64,000 nucleotides of DNA, taken from positions 1 to 64,000 of the forward strand of contig NZ_JAAFZH010000022.1 of assembly GCF_010435915.1 (NCBI RefSeq), given 5' to 3'. This document shows positions 41,947 to 50,857 of this stretch, piece after piece. Origin of the DNA: Spirosoma terrae (lineage in GTDB: Bacteria > Bacteroidota > Bacteroidia > Cytophagales > Spirosomataceae). The position numbers were made by a program, and so were the translations under genes. A model generated the notes under the pieces. It was not told where the DNA came from. It made no database searches and saw only the letters and a list, made by a program, of their open reading frames with translations. Position 1 is the stretch's first letter. The number at the start of each line of letters is the position of its first letter.

Positions 41947-42534
41947 ATGAAAACGCTTACCACATTTGCTGTTTGCCTTTTTGCATCCGGTGTTGCGCTT
42001 GCGCAAACCTGGTCAGTAGACAAGTCTCACTCTCGGGTTGGGTTTACCGTTACCCACAACCTGCTGGCAGAAGTAGACGGCAATTTTAAAACGTTCGACG
42101 CCAAAATAACCTCCGCTAAACCCGATTTATCGGATGCCGTTTTTGAGCTTACAGCCGATGTAAACAGCATTAACACCGACAACGAACGTCGTGACGGCCA
42201 TTTGAAAAGCGATAGTTTTTTCGATGCTGCCAAATTTCCAACCTTAACCTTCAAAAGCACGTCGTTCAAGAAAGTAGACGGTAAAAAATATACGGCTACG
42301 GGCAACCTTACGATGCACGGCGTTACCAAACCGGTTACGTTAGACGTAACGATGGTCGGACCAGTGAAAATGAAAGGTCAGGGTGGCAAAGAACAAGAAA
42401 AGGTAGGTTTTAAAATTGGCACGACCGTGAAACGGTCTGACTTCGGCATTGGCACGATTCCAACGGCTGTTGTTAGCGACGAAGTAGAGGTGAAAGCGAA
42501 TGGCGAATTCGTCAAGCAGGAAGCCAGTAACTAA
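41947..42534 (+). CDS. YceI-family periplasmic lipocalin-like protein
   Basis: 195 residues with a signal peptide (MKTLTTFAVCLFASGVALAQ) then the YceI barrel: WSVDKSHSRVGFTVTHN, FDAAKFPTLTFKSTSFKKV, TGNLTMHGVTKPVTLDV. These fit the YceI-like family, which binds polyisoprenoids in a lipocalin-like fold. Placed next to idi, an isoprenoid gene, but 250 bp apart, and each looks monocistronic. A strong terminator follows it. Confidence 0.95.
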   Translation: MKTLTTFAVCLFASGVALAQTWSVDKSHSRVGFTVTHNLLAEVDGNFKTFDAKITSAKPDLSDAVFELTADVNSINTDNERRDGHLKSDSFFDAAKFPTLTFKSTSFKKVDGKKYTATGNLTMHGVTKPVTLDVTMVGPVKMKGQGGKEQEKVGFKIGTTVKRSDFGIGTIPTAVVSDEVEVKANGEFVKQEASN

Positions 42535-42555
42535 TCTTCGATATACGTTACTACT

Positions 42556-42588
42556 AGAAGGGGCGCGGACGAAATCCGCGCCCCTTCT
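42556..42588 (+). terminator. GC-rich terminator hairpin of the YceI gene
   Basis: AGAAGGGGCGCGGA (42556-42569) pairs fully with TCCGCGCCCCTTCT (42575-42588) around a 5-nt loop; 21 bp after the stop codon. Downstream is only T-poor (GATTAT), but the 14-bp stem is very stable. Confidence 0.7.
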
Positions 42589-42740
42589 GATTATAGAACC
42601 AACCTATGCTTAAGACGCTACGTATCGCCTGGTCACTGACCATAAAAAAATAAGCCATTCCCGTAAGCAATTAGCGAAAAGCGCGTATCATTACGTCATA
42701 AATACATAATAAAAATACTACTTTCTAATCCTTTACCCCT

Positions 42741-43883
42741 ATGTATACAGTCCATAAACTAGCCCTGGTGCTACTTGTCAGCTATCAGGCAGTAGCTCAG
42801 ATGCCGCAGCGTCAGCCAACACCCAACGACACGCTTAAATCGCCCAGAATCCTGGACGATAAACGGGCAGTTATTAGTGTATATGCACCAAAAGCATCGG
42901 AAGTTGTTGTGTCGGGCGACTTTCAAAAACAGTACAAACCGCTAAGCCTTACCAAAAATGACCAGGGAGTTTGGTCGGTCGTAACCGATCCGCTAAAGCC
43001 CGATTATTATACGTACACACTGACCGTTGATGGGGTCCGCACCATGGACCCGAAGAATCCTATCATCAAGCAGGGCATCAGTAGTCTGGAGAACGTAATG
43101 ACGATTCCGGGACCAGAAACAGCTTTTGAAGACAATATAACTGTTCCGCACGGCGAGGTTCGGGAAGTATGGTATCAGTCCCAATCGCTAGGTATGATGC
43201 GTCGAATGCACGTATACACACCGCCTGGCTACGAGAAAGGAACGACGAAATACCCGGTTTTTTACCTGCTCCACGGTGCTGGCGACGACGATTCAGGCTG
43301 GAACTCAATTGGTCGGGCCGGGTTCATCCTCGACAATCTATTAGCGGCCAACAAAGCAAAACCCATGATTGTCGTGATGCCTAATGGAAGTATGCCCATG
43401 AATCTGACCCCAGGCAGCAATATGAATCAGGTCATGTCTGACATGCGAACCCGTTTCTCCAATGAACTCCTGAAAGACGTAATGCCCACCGTCGAAAAAA
43501 CGTATCGTACGCTGACGAATCGCGAAAACAGAGCCATTGCGGGTCTGTCGATGGGCGGCTTCCAAACCCTTGACGTTACGTTAAGCCATCCCGAATTATT
43601 CAATTACGTGGGTGTATTCAGTTCTGGCTTCTTCGGCAACACGATCGACGAAGCCGACACTAAATACGCCAAAGCGCTACAAGACCCCTCGTTCAATAAA
43701 AACAAAAAGGTATTCTGGATTGAAATTGGCAAGGATGATTTTGTGATGGATGCTAATAAAAAAACCATTGCCCTCCTCGACAAACACAAGATCAAGTACC
43801 AATATAAAGAAACGGATGGCGGCCATACCTGGGTCAACTGGCGGCAGTATCTCCACGAATATGCGCCGTTACTATTCCAATAG
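42741..43883 (+). CDS. Secreted esterase with N-terminal carbohydrate-binding/E-set domain
   Basis: 380 residues: signal peptide (YTVHKLALVLLVSYQAVAQ), E-set/CBM48-like domain (residues 30-105, VISVYAPKASEVVVSGDFQK), then an alpha/beta-hydrolase of the esterase D type. Nucleophile Ser in AIAGLSMGGFQTL, His in ETDGGHTWVNWR, and the oxyanion strand YPVFYLLHGAGDDD. Feruloyl- and acetyl-xylan esterases share this layout, so a plant-polysaccharide ester role is possible but not shown. Single gene. Confidence 0.94.
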   Translation: MYTVHKLALVLLVSYQAVAQMPQRQPTPNDTLKSPRILDDKRAVISVYAPKASEVVVSGDFQKQYKPLSLTKNDQGVWSVVTDPLKPDYYTYTLTVDGVRTMDPKNPIIKQGISSLENVMTIPGPETAFEDNITVPHGEVREVWYQSQSLGMMRRMHVYTPPGYEKGTTKYPVFYLLHGAGDDDSGWNSIGRAGFILDNLLAANKAKPMIVVMPNGSMPMNLTPGSNMNQVMSDMRTRFSNELLKDVMPTVEKTYRTLTNRENRAIAGLSMGGFQTLDVTLSHPELFNYVGVFSSGFFGNTIDEADTKYAKALQDPSFNKNKKVFWIEIGKDDFVMDANKKTIALLDKHKIKYQYKETDGGHTWVNWRQYLHEYAPLLFQ

Positions 43884-43904
43884 AGCCACTGTTTGTACTT
43901 TTTG

Positions 43905-43940
43905 GAGGGTGGGTTTTTTACCGTTAAATAACTCACCCTC
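43905..43940. terminator. Candidate terminator hairpin after the esterase gene
   Basis: GAGGGTGGGTT (43905-43915) pairs with AACTCACCCTC (43930-43940), with one G-U pair and a 14-nt loop. No T-run directly follows; TAGTTTTAT comes 10 bp on. It begins 22 bp after the stop. Confidence 0.45.
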
Positions 43941-44035
43941 TAGGAATACTAGTTTTATAGGATCGATTTAGCCATCGGTAGAACTTCTCTGATTATGAGC
44001 CCGTAAATTTCGTTTCCAACTAACAACGGAATGGA

Positions 44036-44791
44036 ATGATGAAATTATCTGCTATTCTGGTTGATGACGAACGGGCTAGCCTGGACGCATTACGCGTAAA
44101 AATTCAGAAAGTGGCTCCTAATGTGGAGGTTGTACAAACATTTCAGCATCCCCGAGAAGCCTTGCATGAGTTAGGCCGCTATCGGCCCGATGTCTTATTT
44201 CTCGACATCGACATGCCGGGAATGAATGGATTTTCGATGCTGCGGGAACTGGGAACACCCGACTTTGAAATCATCTTCTGCACCGCCTATGGGCAGTATG
44301 CCATTGATGCCCTACGGGTAAGTGCCCTGGATTTTCTGCTAAAACCAATTCATGAGCACGAACTTCGCCAGGCCATTGATCGATTAATCCAGAAACGGCA
44401 GCACCGCGAAACAATAGCTCAGTCGCCCCAGGCCGACTATCAGACAACGTCTTCGAATGCGCTGTTCAATAAAATTGCCGTATCGTCGCTACGGGGTCTG
44501 ACGTTTGTACCCGTTCAGGATATTATACGGCTCGAAGCGGATAGCAATTATACTACGTTTTACCTGATCGACGGAAAAAAAATAGTAGCGACCAAAACCT
44601 TAAAGGACTTCGCCGACATACTCGAACCACTCAATTTTGTTCGCATTCATCGGTCATCACTAATCAATCTGAATCATCTGAGCGAATACATTCGGGGCGA
44701 AGGAGGTACGGTCATTATGTGTGATGGTAGCGAGGTAGAGGTATCGCGCCGGGAGAAGCAACATTTTTTCGAACGAATCGGATTAACCTGA
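44036..44791 (+). CDS. LytTR-family response regulator (no adjacent kinase)
   Basis: 251 residues. Receiver domain with phospho-Asp in DVLFLDIDMPGMNGF and Lys in SALDFLLKPIHEHELR. LytTR domain (about 145-251) with AVSSLRGLTFVPVQDIIRLE, FVRIHRSSLINLNHL and SRREKQHFF. No sensor-kinase gene within reach, so it is an orphan here. A shorter start at the second ATG (44039) is equally possible. Different from the 38.4 kb regulator in its receiver, so not a recent copy. Confidence 0.93.
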   Translation: MMKLSAILVDDERASLDALRVKIQKVAPNVEVVQTFQHPREALHELGRYRPDVLFLDIDMPGMNGFSMLRELGTPDFEIIFCTAYGQYAIDALRVSALDFLLKPIHEHELRQAIDRLIQKRQHRETIAQSPQADYQTTSSNALFNKIAVSSLRGLTFVPVQDIIRLEADSNYTTFYLIDGKKIVATKTLKDFADILEPLNFVRIHRSSLINLNHLSEYIRGEGGTVIMCDGSEVEVSRREKQHFFERIGLT

Positions 44792-44854
44792 TTATGACTC
44801 GCTTAGCAGCCTAGTAGAGCTGTAGGGGTATTAAAACCGTAATTCGCTAAACCG

Positions 44855-44909
44855 AAACCGCCGTTTACGCAGAGGCTTTTGTCCAATGCCAAACGGCGGT
44901 TTATTTTTC
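44855..44909 (+). terminator. Rho-independent terminator of the orphan LytTR gene
   Basis: AAACCGCCGTTT (44855-44866) pairs with AAACGGCGGTTT (44891-44902), followed by ATTTTTC. It starts about 64 bp after the stop codon. Confidence 0.72.
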
Positions 44910-44928
44910 TAGTGTTAACGCGCCCCCT

Positions 44929-45254
44929 ATGCGACCACGCCTGCGACAGCAATTTATAGAATGGCTATACTTATTGGTGGCTGGAATGCTAGGACTATTA
45001 CTGATTTTCCTCTAACTGCAACAACGTGACCCTAACCGCTTACTCCTCGTAGTTGCCTTACTCGTCAACAACCTCCCGAACAGCCTAAGCTCCTCTTACG
45101 ACTATTGCCTGGACTGGGCAACGACCATCCGGGATTCTTATCGAAGAGCTGGCCAACATCAACGATCAGGTCTTTATCTGTGCCGATAACTTAAAAATAC
45201 CTAATCTTGTGAAAGCACAAGTACAACTGTATATCCGCGAATTTGATACGTAGT
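44929..45254 (+). pseudogene. Possible decayed gene encoding a small membrane protein
   Basis: From ATG 44929 a 28-residue frame (MRPRLRQQFIEWLYLLVAGM and a hydrophobic tail) stops at 45015. Reading past that stop, the same frame continues with a second hydrophobic run (NRLLLVVALLVNNLP). A different frame then carries a plausible protein end (ILIEELANINDQVFICADN, then LVKAQVQLYIREFDT) to a stop at 45254. One stop and one frameshift would thus join them. I do not recognise the family, and it may be chance. Confidence 0.3.
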
Positions 45255-45273
45255 ATTTCTCCATTTTCTGTTC

Positions 45274-45870
45274 ATGAAAACGCCCGGTGGTTGTCTGAAA
45301 ATTCTGCTCGTTATTTTCCTGGTTACACTTGCAATAGGCTTTGGCAGTTTCTATGGCCGGAAGTTCATTGATCGCTACCAGCGCCCCTGGGCATATAGTA
45401 CAACCGAACCGCTGCTGATCGGTCGCTGGCACGGTAATTTTCGCGATCCGGATGGCATTGCTAAACAGCTTACCATCGATCTTTTCGAACCAGAATCCGA
45501 CGATGAGCGATGGAAAAGGGCTTTTCGAAGCGGCAAAAGACGGCGCAGGTCATCGGCCTCCCAACGATCATTTGACGGCAAAGCAACGGTTATTGGCCCG
45601 GCTGGCCGCGAAGAATATGAGGTTTGGGGACATGTTGATAAAGAGGACTACCACCGGGTAGAGCTTGACCTGATCGCCGATGAAAAAAAGATGCTGACCA
45701 GGCCTAATTTCTATGTAAATGATGTCACAAAAGGCCAATGGAACGCCAATAAAATGAGCTGCCTGCTGACATTTAGTTACCGCCGACCCGATGGCTCAAG
45801 CTTCTGGAACAGTGCAGACCCCAGGTACAGCAAAAAAATAAACCTTACCCTCGACCGCCTAAATCGCTAA
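45274..45870 (+). CDS. Membrane-anchored hypothetical protein (198 aa)
   Basis: A basic N-terminus and one membrane helix (LKILLVIFLVTLAIGFGSFY, residues 8-27) lead into a domain with GRWHGNFRDPDG, a basic Arg/Ser insert (KRRRRSSASQRSFDG) and a beta-rich end (MSCLLTFSYRRPDGSSFWNS). The Arg/Ser stretch may be a linker. I recognise no family. The domain probably lies in the periplasm, since the helix is N-terminal. About 20 bp after the possible relic at 44929-45254. Confidence 0.7.
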   Translation: MKTPGGCLKILLVIFLVTLAIGFGSFYGRKFIDRYQRPWAYSTTEPLLIGRWHGNFRDPDGIAKQLTIDLFEPESDDERWKRAFRSGKRRRRSSASQRSFDGKATVIGPAGREEYEVWGHVDKEDYHRVELDLIADEKKMLTRPNFYVNDVTKGQWNANKMSCLLTFSYRRPDGSSFWNSADPRYSKKINLTLDRLNR

Positions 45871-46184
45871 CGCTACGTTAGTCAAAAAATCGGGTAGATA
45901 CTGCCATTTCTATGTAGTCAACGCCCGGTTGAACCATTCTCTCCCATTGAAAATGGCAGTCGTTATAGGCGTCAGTCCGGCTATAGTGCTTTTACAGAAT
46001 GTCGGATTTTTACCACTAAAACCTCAGTCCTTGTTCTGAGCTTTGCTCCCTCACACGAACTAATACGTGATGGCCGGTTACGCGTGTCTGTGTAGTCAGG
46101 CCTAACCGTTCCCTCAACGCCCGTTTCGTCAATGAGTTCGATTGTCGACTAACGGACTGTCAACAGTAATCTCGTAAATCAGCT
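45871..46184. other. 314-bp intergenic stretch with one long-loop inverted repeat
   Basis: No gene or promoter recognised. CTGCCATTT at 45901-45909 is complementary to AAATGGCAG at 45951-45959 with a 41-nt loop, too open for a typical terminator. Confidence 0.5.
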
Positions 46185-47132
46185 ATGCCCATGAATACGT
46201 CTACCCACAACGAACGAAAAACAATTCGTCTTTACCACCGGCACCAACTCCTTTCACTAGTTATTACGACCTTTATCATCGCCTGTCTGATTGCCTGCAG
46301 CAAAGGAGAAGAAACCGATCCAGCCCCAACTACACCCTCCAATCCGACTGATCCAACCACTGTTGGCAACGTAACGCTGGGCAATGGGCAGCCGGGGGTA
46401 GTGGGAGTAGCCGGTATTGACGCCTGGGATAAGCTGACGGCCACGGAGAAAGGACGTATCAAAAACTGGAACACCCTTTTCCTCCATCAGTCGGTAGGGC
46501 AGGATCTGGAAGAAGGGGCCAAAGCCAACGGCGTTTCGTTCGAGTATTTTGGCGCGAACGATATTGTCGATAAAGGAACTGAAGGAAAAGGACTTCGGGG
46601 GGGCATTTTTGTCGATGTGGGCGGTATTCCAAATGGCAACCCGTATGAGAAAATACGGGTGTTTAAAGAAGCTGCGCTACGTAGTAAAAGCACATTGAAA
46701 ATTGCCGTATTTAAATTCGGCTATGCCGACGTACTCGACAACAACCGCGAACAGGTCAAGAGTGCCTACAAGGCATTTGTGGATGACCTAAAAGCCCAGA
46801 TTCCCGGCCTTCGATTCGTGCATATAACGCCCCCGCTGGTGTACTCCACCTCGGCCGAAGAAGGGAATGCGGCCAAAGCGAACGTAGGGCAGTGGATGAA
46901 AGATACATTCAAAAATACCGACGTGATTTTTGATTTACAGGCCGTAGAAACCAACGAAGGAAGCTGCCAGCAAAACAACGTACCACGTATCTGTCAGGAG
47001 AACCGCGCCAGTGCAACAGACCCGTCGGAAGTGAATGGCGTCGATAGTGATGGTCAAGGGCACCTCGGCAAAAAAGCCAGCCAACGTATCAGCAAGGCGC
47101 TTTTGTACGCCATTTACCAAGTTGGGAAATAA
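46185..47132 (+). CDS. SGNH-like hydrolase lipoprotein
   Basis: 315 residues. An N-terminal helix ends in the lipobox LIAC (HQLLSLVITTFIIACLIACS), followed by a Thr/Pro-rich linker. The catalytic part begins with FLHQSVGQDLEEGAK, resembling the first block (nucleophile Ser) of SGNH/GDSL hydrolases, and later has FKFGYADVLDNN (block with Asn/Asp) and GVDSDGQGHLGKKAS, where the catalytic Asp-His pair would lie (D..GH). Acyl-ester hydrolysis at the cell surface is inferred, not shown. The next gene begins 45 bp downstream and is also exported. Confidence 0.72.
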   Translation: MPMNTSTHNERKTIRLYHRHQLLSLVITTFIIACLIACSKGEETDPAPTTPSNPTDPTTVGNVTLGNGQPGVVGVAGIDAWDKLTATEKGRIKNWNTLFLHQSVGQDLEEGAKANGVSFEYFGANDIVDKGTEGKGLRGGIFVDVGGIPNGNPYEKIRVFKEAALRSKSTLKIAVFKFGYADVLDNNREQVKSAYKAFVDDLKAQIPGLRFVHITPPLVYSTSAEEGNAAKANVGQWMKDTFKNTDVIFDLQAVETNEGSCQQNNVPRICQENRASATDPSEVNGVDSDGQGHLGKKASQRISKALLYAIYQVGK

Positions 47133-47177
47133 GTATGCTTTTGCATCTAGCCGCTCATTTTTCCCCCGTGTAAAGCC

Positions 47178-49388
47178 ATGAAAACTTATTTCATACCGAC
47201 AGTCATTACGGCATTCTTGCTGCTCTTTCCGATTCTTCCGCAATCGTGCAAACAAAAAGAAAGCGACCCCGGTGCTACGTCTGAAGGGCCAAAAGAAATT
47301 CGGTATCACCAGCTCATTATCGAATGCACCGAAGCGTCGACTCAGAACAAAGGGGTGGCCATTCTTGATTTCCGGTTTGATACGTATGCCAATGGGGGAA
47401 TTGTTGGCTACGGAGCTGGTAAATACGTAGCGTTCGCCAACACGATTATTACACCCATCGACGCGGCTATTCGTCAGGCCAATACCGACATTGCGGCCAA
47501 AGCTGCTGACGTGAAAACGTTTCCGACCATGACCGATTTTGTAGTTAGTCGACTGACAAAAGTGGCGGGATACGTAGCCACAAAAGAACTGAAGAATGAT
47601 GCAATCTGGGGTATTCTGGCAAACGAAGAAACTACGATCGCTAGACTGCATATGATTCGAAAAACGTTCGATATAGGTGATTTTCTGGCTGCGTTTGTAG
47701 CTACGTCTGCTCACGCTCAGAAAGTTGGACGTCACATTTACGGAGACGGTTCGATTGATTACCACAGTTCATATTTCTACAGTCCTTCACCTCAGCCAGG
47801 AAGCCCATTACCCGAATACAAAATGAATTTACCGGAAACGGTAACGGCTCCAATGCCCTCCAATGCGTCGCCCACGCAGCGCAACTCACAGGGCGAAACC
47901 GATGCCCAGCGAGCCGCCCGCGAAGAAGCAGCCCGGCAGGCGGCACAAGCCGGACGTACCAACCGGGGCCCGCGCGACATCGCCGATATTTTCAATGGTA
48001 TTTACGACCGGCTGGGCGACGCCCTGGGTCGGGCGTCAGGCAATGGCGGTTCGTCGGGCGATCCGCATCTGCGCATGCATGACACGGGCGGTACGTACAG
48101 TTTCCAGGCTATCGGTGAATTTGTAGCTACAAAAGGAGAGAATCTGGAAGTACAGGCGCGGCAGGAAGACGCCTACAAAACCGGCCGTGCGGCCGTCAAT
48201 ACGGGCGTTGCGGCTAAACTGGGTAACGATGAAATTTGCTTTCTGGTCAATCCGGCAGACATCAAAGTACCCCGCCTTTTTGTTAATAAAAAAGAAACGG
48301 CTCTATCCTCACTGGCGCAGGTCGTGCTAAGCAGCGGTAACAAGCTTCAGTTGGCCAGCAGCGAAAAACTGGTTTTCAGCAATGCGCAGAACGAAGGCGT
48401 TATCATTTACTGGAACACCCCCTATCTGGATTATTCGGTTCTATTGAGCGATGCCCGGAAAAACAACGTAATAGGGTTGTTGGGGAATTATGACGGTGTG
48501 TATGGCAATGACCTCCTGCTACGTAACGGCACCGCTATTGAACCAACTTTTGCTGCTATTCATAGCTCGTTTGCCGACAGTTGGCGAGTCACAAACGCTA
48601 CGTCGTTGTTTGTTTATGAGTCGGGAAAAAACACCGATTCGTACACCGATCGCTCATTCCCTAAAACGTTTCCCGTTATTGATCCCGATAAATTAGCCTG
48701 GGCCGAAGGTGTGTGTACGGCCGCCGGAGTAACGCGTCAGCCCGAACTAGGGCAATGTACGTTCGACGTCGGTATTACGGGCGACACGCGACTGGCCCAA
48801 TCGGCCTTGTTGAGTCAAAAAGAAGTTCCGGCCAGTCCCGACGTAGCCATATTCAACAACCTGAAAGTCGACCTGAAAGAAGGTCAGTCGAATGACGGCC
48901 AGACAAAAAATTTACTCGATCTCGATAACGGTACGTTCTATTCATTCGCCAAAGGTGCATCGGTTGCTTACGATATCGACGTAGTATTCGATTATTACGC
49001 CGGGCCGTGGTTTGCCAGTCCGTGTGCGGTAAAAAACTGTGGTGTTTCGTGCGGGGCCTATACCATCTGGCCGCATATCGAGCAGCAGAAATGGCCCTAT
49101 TTCCCGAATACATTCTTACGCTATACCGCTATTCCAGCCAATCAGTGGATTACATTTACGGGCGCGGCTGATTTACGTCGGGCCTGGACATTCGACGCAT
49201 CGGCCGATGAAAAAACAGAATTAGTTACGTCCTTGGTCGATCTCAATACGTCGGCTCCGCTTACGCAGTATCTGTGGTCGTTCCGAACGCAGCAAGGCAA
49301 AAAAGGTCTGATTCGTTTCACGCAGGCACAGGTTACGACAGGCAGCGGCAACGCTACGTTCACATTCGATATCAAGATTGAACGGTGA
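47178..49388 (+). CDS. Secreted lipoprotein with von Willebrand factor type D (VWD) domain
   Basis: 736 residues. Lipobox-like N-terminus (LLFPILPQSCKQKE). About 270 residues of unknown fold, a Gln/Ala/Arg-rich helical linker, then the VWD core: GDPHLRMHDTGGTYSFQAIG, a central strand set, GLLGNYDGVYGNDLLLRNGT, and the terminal block FADSWRVTNATSLFVYESG. The C-terminal 200 residues add a beta domain with several Cys (CAVKNCGVSCGAY). VWD domains are known mainly from eukaryotic mucins and von Willebrand factor; in bacteria they occur in surface adhesion proteins. It follows an SGNH-like lipoprotein by 45 bp and ends at a terminator. Confidence 0.82.
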   Translation: MKTYFIPTVITAFLLLFPILPQSCKQKESDPGATSEGPKEIRYHQLIIECTEASTQNKGVAILDFRFDTYANGGIVGYGAGKYVAFANTIITPIDAAIRQANTDIAAKAADVKTFPTMTDFVVSRLTKVAGYVATKELKNDAIWGILANEETTIARLHMIRKTFDIGDFLAAFVATSAHAQKVGRHIYGDGSIDYHSSYFYSPSPQPGSPLPEYKMNLPETVTAPMPSNASPTQRNSQGETDAQRAAREEAARQAAQAGRTNRGPRDIADIFNGIYDRLGDALGRASGNGGSSGDPHLRMHDTGGTYSFQAIGEFVATKGENLEVQARQEDAYKTGRAAVNTGVAAKLGNDEICFLVNPADIKVPRLFVNKKETALSSLAQVVLSSGNKLQLASSEKLVFSNAQNEGVIIYWNTPYLDYSVLLSDARKNNVIGLLGNYDGVYGNDLLLRNGTAIEPTFAAIHSSFADSWRVTNATSLFVYESGKNTDSYTDRSFPKTFPVIDPDKLAWAEGVCTAAGVTRQPELGQCTFDVGITGDTRLAQSALLSQKEVPASPDVAIFNNLKVDLKEGQSNDGQTKNLLDLDNGTFYSFAKGASVAYDIDVVFDYYAGPWFASPCAVKNCGVSCGAYTIWPHIEQQKWPYFPNTFLRYTAIPANQWITFTGAADLRRAWTFDASADEKTELVTSLVDLNTSAPLTQYLWSFRTQQGKKGLIRFTQAQVTTGSGNATFTFDIKIER

Positions 49389-49420
49389 GACTATGCCTGA
49401 GTGCATAGTCTTGTCTTTTT
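49389..49420 (+). terminator. Rho-independent terminator of the VWD lipoprotein gene
   Basis: GACTATGC (49389-49396) pairs with GCATAGTC (49403-49410), then TTGTCTTTTT. It begins directly at the stop codon. Confidence 0.78.
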
Positions 49421-49490
49421 GTGCAAACTCCTCTTATCTGACGGATTTAAAAAACGATGTAATACGCATTTTTGAGCTCATCGACTCCTA

Positions 49491-50771
49491 TCACCTCCTC
49501 GATAAAGCAGTACGTCGGGAATCGAGTTTCAGGAAAATAAAGAGCAGGATTGAAAACGACCAGAGCGATGATCCGCCGTAGCTAAAAAACGGTAAAGGAA
49601 TACCGATCACGGGCATCAGGCCAATCGTCATGCCAACATTCACCATTACGTGGAAGAAGATAATACCAGCAACGCAGTAGCCATACACGCGGGCAAATTT
49701 GCTACGTTGTTTTTCGGCCAGAATCACAATTCGTGCCAGCAGCCCAACAAATAAAGCAAGAACAACAGCGCTACCAATGAAGCCGTGTTCTTCGCCAATT
49801 GTACAAAAAATAAAGTCGGTACTTTGCTCGGGTACAAAGTCAAACTTGGTCTGCGTTCCTTCCAGAAAGCCTTTGCCCTGAAGTCGTCCGGAACCAATCG
49901 CAATTTTAGCCTGCGTTACGTTCCAGCCTACCCCTAATGGATCAATGGTTGGATCGACAAGTACTTTAATACGATTCCGCTGGTGCTTTTGCAGTACGCT
50001 GTTGACAAAAAAATCGACGCCGGTTACGAAAATCATCATTCCGGCTACCAAAACGCCTAACGAGAGCAGATTATTCAGGTTCCGATTATAGCGGGGCATC
50101 AACGCAATAAATAGCACCAGCAGTAAAATGATGCCCGCAAAAATATACAGCTTAGGAAAGATTAGCGCCAGAACGAACAAAGCAGCCGCCGTAATACCAA
50201 TCGCCGGAATCCAGCCGGGCAATCCTTCCCGGTACAGCATGATCGTGAAGGATGCGAATACCAGGGTAGAACCCGTCTCGTTTGATGCCAGAATCAGAAT
50301 ACAGGGTAGTACAATGATACCTGCGATATACATCAGATCCTTCTGCTTTGTCAGGCTAACCCCCGGATTGTCCAGATATTTGGCTAAGGCCAGGGCAGTA
50401 GCCATCTTCGCAAACTCGGCAGGCTGAATCTGAAATCCGCCAAACTTAAACCACGAATGCGACCCTTTGATGTTGGCTCCGGCAACCAGCACCAGCAACA
50501 ACATCAGGATCATAAATGCATAAAACAAATATGCAAACGAGTCGAAAAATTTGTGATTGACAACCAGAATGCAGATAACCAGAATCGCCGTGGTGCCAAT
50601 CCACATTAGCTGCTTTCCGGCATTCGTGCTCATATCGAATAAACTCGTGTGTTCCTCCGGGCTATATACAGCCGCATACACATTGAGCCATCCTAGAGTT
50701 ATGCAGCCAAGGTAAAGAATCAGCGTTAACCAATCGATATCCTGAGTAAATGGGTCGTTACGACGGGCCAA
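49491..50771 (-). CDS. rodA: Rod shape-determining protein RodA (SEDS glycosyltransferase)
   Basis: 426 residues with about ten membrane helices. SEDS signatures: WFKFGGFQIQPAEFAKMATA with the catalytic Asp-equivalent region, the extracellular loop with TDFIFCTIGEEHGFIGS, and the end GIPLPFFSYGGSSLWSF. It polymerises lipid II into glycan strands for cell elongation together with PBP2, encoded 87 bp upstream in the same direction. The start appears to be TTG (codon at 50771) since no in-frame ATG lies near; MARRND reads well from there. Confidence 0.96.
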   Translation of the reverse strand: MARRNDPFTQDIDWLTLILYLGCITLGWLNVYAAVYSPEEHTSLFDMSTNAGKQLMWIGTTAILVICILVVNHKFFDSFAYLFYAFMILMLLLVLVAGANIKGSHSWFKFGGFQIQPAEFAKMATALALAKYLDNPGVSLTKQKDLMYIAGIIVLPCILILASNETGSTLVFASFTIMLYREGLPGWIPAIGITAAALFVLALIFPKLYIFAGIILLLVLFIALMPRYNRNLNNLLSLGVLVAGMMIFVTGVDFFVNSVLQKHQRNRIKVLVDPTIDPLGVGWNVTQAKIAIGSGRLQGKGFLEGTQTKFDFVPEQSTDFIFCTIGEEHGFIGSAVVLALFVGLLARIVILAEKQRSKFARVYGYCVAGIIFFHVMVNVGMTIGLMPVIGIPLPFFSYGGSSLWSFSILLFIFLKLDSRRTALSRR

Positions 50772-50857
50772 GTTAGTTTGTTGTTTATAGGTCTATGATT
50801 ATGGTTTTGCTACGTTGCGGCATCACAACTCGCGGCAAAACCATCTGTATGATTCAC

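Noticed and set aside
46935-47765. 276-residue frame on the minus strand
   Set aside because: Lies opposite two well-supported lipoprotein genes and has no recognisable motif.
49378-49581. 67-residue plus-strand frame after the VWD gene
   Set aside because: It starts within the VWD gene's end and the terminator and runs over the 3' end of rodA.
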